Source of the DNA: Fen-1258 sp027348115
GTDB taxonomy: Bacteria; Bacteroidota; Ignavibacteria; Ignavibacteriales; Melioribacteraceae
Reading direction: 5' to 3'
Length of the DNA stretch: 10,126 bases
Assembly: GCA_027348115.1 (NCBI GenBank)
Contig: DAIEQA010000016.1
Coordinates: 1-10,126 of the forward strand
Shown: positions 1 to 6,089 of the stretch, piece after piece
Numbering within the stretch: position 1 is the stretch's first letter
Layout: the number at the start of each line of letters is the position of its first letter
Position numbers and translations under genes: made by a program
Notes under the pieces: generated by a model
What the model was told of the DNA's origin: nothing
The model's database searches: none
The model's input: the letters and a program-made list of their open reading frames with translations, nothing else

Positions 1-11
1 TTTTAGAAAAT

Positions 12-15
12 GGAG
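12..15 (+). promoter_or_regulatory. Ribosome binding site deciding the start of the first gene
   Basis: GGAG lies 6 bases before the ATG at 22. An in-frame ATG at 10 overlaps this motif and has no purine-rich site visible before it. The ATG at 22 also gives a cleaner signal peptide (MKKKLL...), so it is preferred. Confidence 0.6.
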
Positions 16-21
16 TTTATA

Positions 22-3000
22 ATGAAGAAAAAATTATTGATCGTATTTACATTCTTCATATTTGTAAATCTGATCTGGGCTCAATCCGATGCGCAAAAGC
101 AAAAATATTTGCAGGAGCCGATGGGCGATAAAACTTATAGGAAAAAAGGAATTCTTGACGGAAACCTCGTGCGCACCCTTTTTTCCAACGATGGTCAGGT
201 TGGAACTTGGCCGGATCGTCCGTCGGGAGAATGGCCAAAAGGAAGCGGGCATAATTATCTTGATGGCTGCACGCCGATAGTTACCGCGGCTGTAATTGCG
301 CCGGGCAACGGACAGCTCGTTCATCCTGCGCAAACATCTTACAGGGAAGAAGTTGATTTTAATCCTACTACCGGAGAATTGTGGGTTATGCAGCCGCTGC
401 CGGGTTATGCCGCTCCGGAATCTGAACAGCCTGCGTTGAGTACAAAACCTAAAACATGGCCAAGCTCCTGGCCAAGGTCTCTTCCAAATACGGATCCTTC
501 GTGGGACGGCTACTGGTTTGGATATTTTGGCCGAGGAGTTCAAAATGCAGATGTTGAAACTTACTATGTTATGGATGATTCGCGCGATCAAGAATTTATG
601 CGCGTTCCGTATTCATATATTCCTGTACTTGCTCAGCCGGATCGCGGCGGTCTTGGAATTCGCGAGGAGGTAAGAGGATTCCAATGGTCGCACGTTCTTG
701 CCGAAGATATAATTTTCTGGCACTTCGATATAGTTAACCTGTCGGATATAAATTACGATACTACCTACTTCGGATTTTACTGCGATACGGGAGTAGGCGG
801 CGTGGATGACAACGGCGACGATAACGCTTCTTATAATACCAGACTTGATATTGCTTACGCGTATGATGCAGACGGAGTTGCGCCTCCAGGTAACTGGAAA
901 ACAGGTTATGTCGGTTATGCATTCCTTGAATCTCCCGGCAACGGTTTCGACGGTATTGATAACGATGAAGACGGAATGGTAGACGAACGTCGAGATGATA
1001 ATATAGATAACAACCATAACTGGGTTGGATTTACTGATACGAACGGAAACGGCAAGTGGGATCCGGGCGAACCATTGAACGACGATGTTGGCAAAGACGG
1101 AGTCGGTCCTTTCGATCCGCAATATAAAGGTCCGGATGATGGCGAAGCCGACGGGATGCCTACACATGGCGAACCAAACTTCGATGAAACCGATAAAGAC
1201 GAATCCGACCAGATCGGTTTAACAAGTTTGGTAATCGAAAGATTATCCAACAAAGGGCCAAATGCTATCTGGCCAAAGAACGACGAAGTAATATGGAGAA
1301 AAATGAATTACGGTTCGTTCGATACATCGCTAACAAAATCCAACATACAAATTCTTTTTGGAAGTGGACCTTTCCCGTTGAAAGAAGATTTGAGAGAAAG
1401 ATTCTCGGTTGCCCTGGTTTTCGGTACGGATTACGACGACATGGTATTCAACAAAGAAACAGTGCAGGCAATTTATAATGCCAACTATAATTTCTCCAAA
1501 CCGCCTTTGAAGCCGACATTGACCTCAATTGCTGGAGACAAAAAAGTATTTCTTTATTGGGACGACCTAGCCGAAAAATCTTACGATAATTTTTTGCGTA
1601 AAAAAGATTTCGAAGGTTACCTTCTTTACAGAAGCCAGGAGCCCGAATTCAACGACATAAAAATTATTACCGATTCCAAAGGCGAGTCGAAATACTGGAA
1701 ACCTATTGCCCAGTTCGATTTGAAAGACGGCATTACCGGTGAAGACCCGGTTGGAATTAACGGCGCGCATTTCTGGAGAGGTTCCGACAGCGGCCTGCAG
1801 CATTCGTACGTAGATACGAACGTGACAAACGGCTCCACTTATTATTACGCGCTTGTCGCTTACGATCAGGGCGATCCGCATTACGGAACAAAAGGTTTAA
1901 TTCCTACAGAGACTACAAAAATTATTTCGCAAAATTTTTCCGGCGATATAACATTTGTAGATCAGAACTGCGCGGTAATTACGCCTAACGCTGCCGTTGC
2001 CGGTTATGTAGCCCCCCAAGTCACCGGAGATTTAACAAAAGTAGCTACCGGTATTGGAACGGGCAGAGCAAATTTGATAGTTCTTAATCCAAACGAAGTA
2101 AAAGACGGTTCTACTTATAAAATAAATTTTGCCTCGGACGGAGCAGAAAACAAATATAGAACTACCAAATTCTTTATAACGCGTACCACCAACGGTACGG
2201 AAACAACAGTAGTACCGGATATCGATTCAAGCAATTTCGGCGGCGGAAAATATACTTCTCCTTTTGACGGATTAATTGTTGCCGTTGTAAACGATACTAC
2301 GGGCGTTGTACGCTCCCAGGGATGGGTTAAAGGTTATGCCAATATTGATATGATTGTCATTCCGGATAAAAGTTCTCCTACCAGGAATATAGCATGGCCT
2401 GCGGATTATGAAATTGAGTGGCTGCCGGAAGGTCAAACCGTAACTACCCCGTTCACAAAAAAACCTGTTCCGGTAAAAGTACGCAACATCACACGGGGGC
2501 AGGAAGTGCAGGCGGAAATGTTTGATAACGATAACAACGGCATCTTCAACCTTGGCGATGATTTAGTAATTATTGAATATGAAGGAAATCAATTCCGACT
2601 AACGTGGAGAATTCAATATCGTATTCCGTCGGCTCCCGTTTATGTAGCTCCCAAGCCCGGAGATATCTTCCGCTTTACAACTTCAAAACCATTTTACCAG
2701 GGAGATTATTTCCAGTTTGCAACCAAGAGCGGAAAGATTGATAACCAGCTCGCGCAAAATTCTTTAAAGAATATTGCCGTTGTGCCTAATCCTTACATAA
2801 GCGCAAATGCATGGGAAAAGAGAAATCTTAATCAATCAGGCCGCGGCGAGCGCAGGTTGGATTTTATTCATCTTCCGCAAACATGCACGGTTAGAATTTA
2901 TACCGTCGCAGGCCAGTTAATCAAAACCCTTCGTAAGGATAACGGTCCTGAAGACGGATCGCTTTCATGGAATCTTACGACGGAAGACGGTATGGAATTA

Positions 3001-3078
3001 GCGTACGGACTTTACGTCTTTCATGTTGATGCGCCTAATATCGGATCGTTCATTGGCAAATTTGCGGTAATCAAATAG
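22..3078 (+). CDS. Large secreted protein with acidic calcium-site-like region, FN3-like domain and T9SS-style C-terminal tail
   Basis: This is a protein of about 1018 residues with no enzyme motif that I recognise. Residues 1-20 form a Sec signal peptide, with cleavage after ...NLIWA before QSD. Residues 259-396 are very rich in Asp, Asn and Gly, with several DxDxDG-like loops (for example GFDGIDNDEDG near 308 and DTNGNGKWDPGE near 339) resembling thrombospondin type 3 or dockerin-like calcium sites. A shorter one, FDNDNNGIFNLGDD, lies near 834. Residues about 493-625 look like a fibronectin type III fold (KPTLTSIAGDKKVFLYWDD, EGYLLYRS, YYYALVAYD). Residues about 917-1018 (VVPNPY, VRIYTVAGQLIKTL, GLYVFHV) resemble the T9SS type A sorting or FlgD-like Ig tails common in Ignavibacteriota, Marinimicrobia and Calditrichota. 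The PorV/PorQ-like gene follows after 13 bp, so the two are probably co-transcribed. Surface attachment or binding is inferred; the real role is unknown. The promoter lies left of the window. Confidence 0.85.
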   Translation: MKKKLLIVFTFFIFVNLIWAQSDAQKQKYLQEPMGDKTYRKKGILDGNLVRTLFSNDGQVGTWPDRPSGEWPKGSGHNYLDGCTPIVTAAVIAPGNGQLVHPAQTSYREEVDFNPTTGELWVMQPLPGYAAPESEQPALSTKPKTWPSSWPRSLPNTDPSWDGYWFGYFGRGVQNADVETYYVMDDSRDQEFMRVPYSYIPVLAQPDRGGLGIREEVRGFQWSHVLAEDIIFWHFDIVNLSDINYDTTYFGFYCDTGVGGVDDNGDDNASYNTRLDIAYAYDADGVAPPGNWKTGYVGYAFLESPGNGFDGIDNDEDGMVDERRDDNIDNNHNWVGFTDTNGNGKWDPGEPLNDDVGKDGVGPFDPQYKGPDDGEADGMPTHGEPNFDETDKDESDQIGLTSLVIERLSNKGPNAIWPKNDEVIWRKMNYGSFDTSLTKSNIQILFGSGPFPLKEDLRERFSVALVFGTDYDDMVFNKETVQAIYNANYNFSKPPLKPTLTSIAGDKKVFLYWDDLAEKSYDNFLRKKDFEGYLLYRSQEPEFNDIKIITDSKGESKYWKPIAQFDLKDGITGEDPVGINGAHFWRGSDSGLQHSYVDTNVTNGSTYYYALVAYDQGDPHYGTKGLIPTETTKIISQNFSGDITFVDQNCAVITPNAAVAGYVAPQVTGDLTKVATGIGTGRANLIVLNPNEVKDGSTYKINFASDGAENKYRTTKFFITRTTNGTETTVVPDIDSSNFGGGKYTSPFDGLIVAVVNDTTGVVRSQGWVKGYANIDMIVIPDKSSPTRNIAWPADYEIEWLPEGQTVTTPFTKKPVPVKVRNITRGQEVQAEMFDNDNNGIFNLGDDLVIIEYEGNQFRLTWRIQYRIPSAPVYVAPKPGDIFRFTTSKPFYQGDYFQFATKSGKIDNQLAQNSLKNIAVVPNPYISANAWEKRNLNQSGRGERRLDFIHLPQTCTVRIYTVAGQLIKTLRKDNGPEDGSLSWNLTTEDGMELAYGLYVFHVDAPNIGSFIGKFAVIK
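796..1215 (+). other. Acidic Asp/Asn/Gly-rich calcium-site-like segment of the first protein
   Basis: This region encodes a run of DxDxDG-like loops: VDDNGDDN, FDGIDNDEDGMVDE, DDNIDNNHN, DTNGNGKWDPGEP, GPDDGEADGMP and DETDKDESD. Spacing of Asp/Asn at alternate positions followed by Gly is typical of calcium-binding loops in secreted proteins (thrombospondin type 3 and dockerin families). Calcium binding is inferred from composition and spacing only. The units are irregular, so this is not a tandem DNA repeat. Confidence 0.55.
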
Positions 3079-3082
3079 CGGT

Positions 3083-3086
3083 GGAG
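3083..3086 (+). promoter_or_regulatory. Ribosome binding site deciding the start of the PorV-like gene
   Basis: GGAG ends 5 bases before the ATG at 3092. A GTG at 3086 is also in frame but overlaps the motif itself, so the ATG at 3092 is the more likely start. Confidence 0.6.
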
Positions 3087-3091
3087 TGAAT

Positions 3092-4117
3092 ATGAAAAGA
3101 ATAAATATATTTTTGTTACTACTGTTAGCGGTATCAACTATCGCCGCGCAAACTTTTGTCTCGGATGTTTCCAAGCGAGGAACAACCGCGGCCCCGTTTT
3201 TAAATATCAGTCAGGGTGCAAGAGCTACAGCAATGGGAAGTGCGTTTGTTGCGGTGTCCGACGATCCAAGCGCCATCTTCTGGAATCCTGCGGGCATTGC
3301 AAAAATTCCCGGCGGCTCAGTAATCTTCGATCATACAAACTGGATTGCAGACATCAATTATAATTACATGGCGGCTTGTTATAATCTTGGCAACTTCGGC
3401 GCCGTCGGCGTAAGCTTTCTTTCATCTGCAATTGATGATATGCCTGTACGGACAATCGACAGGCCCGAAGGAACAGGCGAGACATTCGGCGTTACCGATG
3501 CTATGTTTTCCGTGGCTTATGCAATTAATCTTACGGATAATTTCGCAATCGGGTTCAATCCCAAATTTGTTATGCAAAAAATTTGGAGAACATCTGCATC
3601 CGCAATTGCAATTGATATGGGAGTTATCTACCGCACGCCTTTCGATGGAATTATTCTCGCGATGTCGATTTCCAATTTCGGAACTAAAATGAAGTTGGAA
3701 GGAAATTCCGCCCTCGTTCTTTTCGATCCGGATCCCAACAGCACCGGCAACAACGGACAAATTCCTGCATATCTTCAAACAGACGAATGGGAGCTGCCTC
3801 TTAATTTTAGAGTAGGACTTTCTTATGAACCGTTTAAGAACGACATGCACAAACTTCTTGTAGCTATTGATGCTTTACATCCGGCAAACGATTATGAGAG
3901 CGTGAACGTAGGAGCTGAATACGGATTCAAAGATGTGTTCTTTATCCGCGGCGGTTACAAATCCATGTTCTTGCAGGATTCGGAAGAATCGTTTACACTT
4001 GGCGCGGGCGTAAAACAAACATTTATTGGCAACGTTGCCATTAAGATCGATTACACTTACGGAGATTTTGGCAGGTTGAAGAACTATCAAAAAATTTCTG
4101 TGGGAATAGATTTCTAA
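3092..4117 (+). CDS. PorV/PorQ-family outer-membrane beta-barrel protein
   Basis: This protein of 341 residues has a signal peptide at 1-19 (...AVSTIAA, then Q). Residues 36-70 carry the family hallmark: FLNISQGARATAMGSAF followed by VAVSDDPSAIFWNPAGIA. That signature is shared by PorV, PorQ and UPF0164 proteins, FadL-like barrels of the outer membrane. The rest alternates hydrophobic and polar residues in strand-like stretches with Asn/Gly turns, and the chain ends in Phe (ISVGIDF), as outer-membrane barrels often do. In Bacteroidota, PorV shuttles T9SS cargo to the attachment complex. In Ignavibacteriota many paralogues sit beside large secreted proteins, as here. It may therefore serve the upstream gene product or the T9SS-tailed GH16 enzyme downstream; it is not necessarily the housekeeping PorV. 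The spacing of 13 bp to the previous stop supports an operon. Confidence 0.85.
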   Translation: MKRINIFLLLLLAVSTIAAQTFVSDVSKRGTTAAPFLNISQGARATAMGSAFVAVSDDPSAIFWNPAGIAKIPGGSVIFDHTNWIADINYNYMAACYNLGNFGAVGVSFLSSAIDDMPVRTIDRPEGTGETFGVTDAMFSVAYAINLTDNFAIGFNPKFVMQKIWRTSASAIAIDMGVIYRTPFDGIILAMSISNFGTKMKLEGNSALVLFDPDPNSTGNNGQIPAYLQTDEWELPLNFRVGLSYEPFKNDMHKLLVAIDALHPANDYESVNVGAEYGFKDVFFIRGGYKSMFLQDSEESFTLGAGVKQTFIGNVAIKIDYTYGDFGRLKNYQKISVGIDF

Positions 4118-4162
4118 AAAATAAATTTCTGAAATCAATCAGTGATTTGTTTTAGTATCAAC

Positions 4163-4186
4163 CGGGTGAGTAAAAAAACTCACCCG
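4163..4186 (+). terminator. Probable intrinsic terminator hairpin after the PorV-like gene
   Basis: A perfect 9-bp stem, CGGGTGAGT (4163-4171) with ACTCACCCG (4178-4186), encloses a loop of six A. The T-tract after it is short (TTGCTT), so termination may be partial. A weaker inverted repeat, AAATCA/TGATTT (4132-4148), lies just upstream. The position between two functional units fits a terminator or an RNA-stabilising hairpin. Confidence 0.6.
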
Positions 4187-4191
4187 TTGCT

Positions 4192-4197
4192 TATAAT
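4192..4197 (+). promoter_or_regulatory. Possible -10 element before the GH16 gene
   Basis: TATAAT lies directly after the hairpin and 21 bases before the ATG at 4219. No convincing -35 box is found about 17 bases upstream, because that stretch falls in the hairpin. The Bacteroidota-type TAnnTTTG element is also absent here. This is weak support for a promoter that starts the glycosidase unit. Confidence 0.25.
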
Positions 4198-4218
4198 AAC
4201 AGGTAAAAAAATACGCCG

Positions 4219-6045
4219 ATGAAAAAATTTATTTGCTGTGCGTTTGCTGTTGCCTCAATTTTATTCTCGACGGCTTCTTATGCAAAAAATTACAAGGGCG
4301 CCGAGTACAGAACAAAGGAATCTTATCTATACGGAAGGTTCGAAGCAAATTTTAAAGTGGCCGGTAAAGAGGGAACGCTTGGAACGATGTTTACTTACTT
4401 CGACGGAAGCCCTACCGATACATGGGGTACATCCAAGTGGAATGAAATTGATATCGAAATTTTAGGGCGTTACACTAATGATGTACAGTACAACACAATA
4501 ACGCCGGGCCAGGTTAACCATGTTCGACATCAGTATGTTGATTTTAATCCAGCTCTCGATTATCATACCTATGCAATTGAATGGACGCCGGATTACGTTG
4601 CCTGGTTTATCGACGGAACGGAATTCTACCGTCAATCCGGAAGTTTTGTAGCAAGCTTAATTCATAAACAGAAATTAATGTTCAATACGTGGATACCGAA
4701 TTATTCTAATTGGATAGGAATGTGGAACGAACAGGTTCTTCCGGCATTTACTTATTACGATTGGGCCGCTTACTATGCTTACACGCCGGGCAGCGGCAAC
4801 TACGGAACCAATAATAATTTTAAGCTTAGCTGGAAAGACGATTTTAATTCTTTCGATTCAAATCGATGGGAAAAAGCAACGCATACCTGGGACGGCAACA
4901 ACTGCGACTTTGTACCTGAAAATGCTGTATTCCAGGACGGTAAATTGATTTTATGTTTAACATTTCCAACCGAACTCGGTTATATGGATAAAAGAGCACC
5001 GGCAATTATTTCGGCCCGTGCTGTAAATGAAAAACAGGTAAACGTTTTTTGGTCGGAGGAAGTGGACAAAACAGCCGCCGAAAATTCTTCGTTGTATATT
5101 TTAAATGGAATTCCGCCGGTTAAAGACGCAACGCTGCTTGAAGATAATAGAACGGTTAAGCTGGATGTTGAAAATCTAAATCTATCATCCTTGCCGGTTT
5201 TAATTGTTAAAGGCGGAATAAAAGATCGTTCATCCGGAGCGAACGTAACTGTAACAACGGCAAAATCTCTTGTAGCATCTCCGCAGCTTGAATTTCCGCT
5301 GAAGATAAATGTAGGCGGGAACGCAGCACTTGATTATATAAGTGACAAAGAATTTGTAACGGACACATCAAACTATGGTTTTATGGAAGGATCAAAAGGC
5401 GGCCCCTTCAACTCGCCGATTGCCAATACCGAAGACGATATTGTTTTTCAAAGCGAGGTGAACGGCTTGGCTAAATATGCGGTTCGCATTCCAAACGGAA
5501 CTTACAGTATTAAGTTGTTGTTTGCGGAAAATTATTTTATGCAATCGAACCAGAGAATTTTTGATGTCTATATCCAGGGAATAAAAGCAATAGCGGCGTT
5601 TGATCCTTATCGAGAGGCAGGCTCAAGAGCCGCTGTTGTTAAGACAATTGATAACGTTGAAGTAAAAAACAATTTGCTCGATGTTCACTTTGCCGCGTTG
5701 GTCGAGCGTCCGTTGTTAAACGGAATTGTGATTGAGCAAATTGCAACCGACGTAGAAGAACATTCAGGCGTTCCAAACGATTTTAAACTTTACCAGAATT
5801 ACCCGAACCCATTTAATCCCGATACCGTGATACGTTACAAACTTAACAGGGCAGGGCATGTGTCGCTTAAAATTTACGACTTGCTCGGAAGGGAGCTGAA
5901 AACTCTTGTTGATGAATTTAAACAACCTGGCAGCTACAGTTCCCGGCTTTCATTATCAAGCTTTAATTGGTCGTCCGGTATTTACTTTTGCCGTTTGACG
6001 GCGGGCAGTAAAGCCGAAGTAAAAAAAATGACGTTCATGAAGTAA
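4219..6045 (+). CDS. GH16 lichenase-type beta-glucanase (circularly permuted) with Ig-like, malectin-like and T9SS sorting domains
   Basis: This 608-residue secreted endo-beta-glucanase probably cleaves beta-1,3-1,4-glucan. Residues 1-22 are a signal peptide (cut after SYA). Residues 23-249 form the GH16 catalytic domain. W74-N-E76-I-D78-I-E80 is the active-site strand, with E76 the expected nucleophile, E80 the acid/base and D78 the helper. The motif lacks the extra residue seen in laminarinases (EIDxxE), which favours lichenase. The domain order is permuted: the segment DDFNSFDSNRW...GKLILCLT (207-248), normally N-terminal, follows the YDWAAYYAYTPG strand. The order and local wording match the Fibrobacter succinogenes enzyme as I remember it (AKDFSGAE, EWTPNYVRW, YKYTPGQG). 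Residues about 258-352 resemble an SbsA-type Ig-like domain, about 359-508 a malectin-like carbohydrate-binding domain (INVGG, NGTYSIKLLFAE, RIFDVYIQG), and 521-608 a T9SS type A sorting tail (YQNYPNPFNP, KIYDLLGREL). It is expected at the cell surface or outside. Only a weak ribosome site (AGG at 4201) precedes the start. Confidence 0.93.
   Translation: MKKFICCAFAVASILFSTASYAKNYKGAEYRTKESYLYGRFEANFKVAGKEGTLGTMFTYFDGSPTDTWGTSKWNEIDIEILGRYTNDVQYNTITPGQVNHVRHQYVDFNPALDYHTYAIEWTPDYVAWFIDGTEFYRQSGSFVASLIHKQKLMFNTWIPNYSNWIGMWNEQVLPAFTYYDWAAYYAYTPGSGNYGTNNNFKLSWKDDFNSFDSNRWEKATHTWDGNNCDFVPENAVFQDGKLILCLTFPTELGYMDKRAPAIISARAVNEKQVNVFWSEEVDKTAAENSSLYILNGIPPVKDATLLEDNRTVKLDVENLNLSSLPVLIVKGGIKDRSSGANVTVTTAKSLVASPQLEFPLKINVGGNAALDYISDKEFVTDTSNYGFMEGSKGGPFNSPIANTEDDIVFQSEVNGLAKYAVRIPNGTYSIKLLFAENYFMQSNQRIFDVYIQGIKAIAAFDPYREAGSRAAVVKTIDNVEVKNNLLDVHFAALVERPLLNGIVIEQIATDVEEHSGVPNDFKLYQNYPNPFNPDTVIRYKLNRAGHVSLKIYDLLGRELKTLVDEFKQPGSYSSRLSLSSFNWSSGIYFCRLTAGSKAEVKKMTFMK
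4285..4965 (+). other. Circularly permuted GH16 catalytic domain
   Basis: In Bacillus-type lichenases the order is FNxxxW...GKLxLxLT, then GEYRS...YG, then the EIDIEFLG strand, then HTYAFDW, then the final YDWVKY strand. Here the chain begins at YKGAEYRTKESYLYGRFEA, runs through WNEIDIEILG, HTYAIEWTPDYVAWFIDG and YDWAAYYAYTPG, and only then gives DDFNSFDSNRWEKATHTWDG and GKLILCLT. Every expected block is present once, so this is a permutation rather than a truncation or duplication. Confidence 0.9.
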
Positions 6046-6047
6046 GC

Positions 6048-6065
6048 ATATAAATCAATTTATAT
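6048..6065. repeat. 18-bp inverted repeat between the GH16 and GH3 genes
   Basis: ATATAAAT (6048-6055) and ATTTATAT (6058-6065) are perfect inverted copies separated by CA. The repeat starts 3 bp after the GH16 stop and ends 24 bp before the GH3 start. It could be an operator for a dimeric regulator or a weak RNA hairpin; being all A/T in the arms, it could also be chance. Confidence 0.45.
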
Positions 6066-6089
6066 AAACTGTAATTATAAGGTGACTCG

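Noticed and set aside
34..591. Minus-strand open frame of 185 codons inside the first gene
   Set aside because: It lies wholly opposite a well-supported coding region, has an Arg/Ile-rich, low-complexity translation, no recognisable domain, and no ribosome site.
613..1253. Two overlapping minus-strand open frames opposite the acidic region of the first gene
   Set aside because: The Asp/Gly-rich plus-strand codons (GAT, GAC, GGN) read as Ile/Val/Ser/Pro-rich sequence on the other strand and suppress stops there. These are composition shadows.
3086..3091. GTG at 3086 as the start of the PorV-like gene
   Set aside because: It overlaps the GGAG motif that is well placed for the ATG at 3092, and it adds only two residues before the signal peptide.
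4132..4148. AAATCA/TGATTT inverted repeat as a separate terminator
   Set aside because: The stem is only 6 bp and A/T-rich with no T-tract; the GC-richer hairpin at 4163-4186 is the better candidate.
4285..4965. GH16 domain as truncated or broken because the usual N-terminal part is missing
   Set aside because: The missing part is found intact downstream in the same frame, so the domain is permuted and complete.
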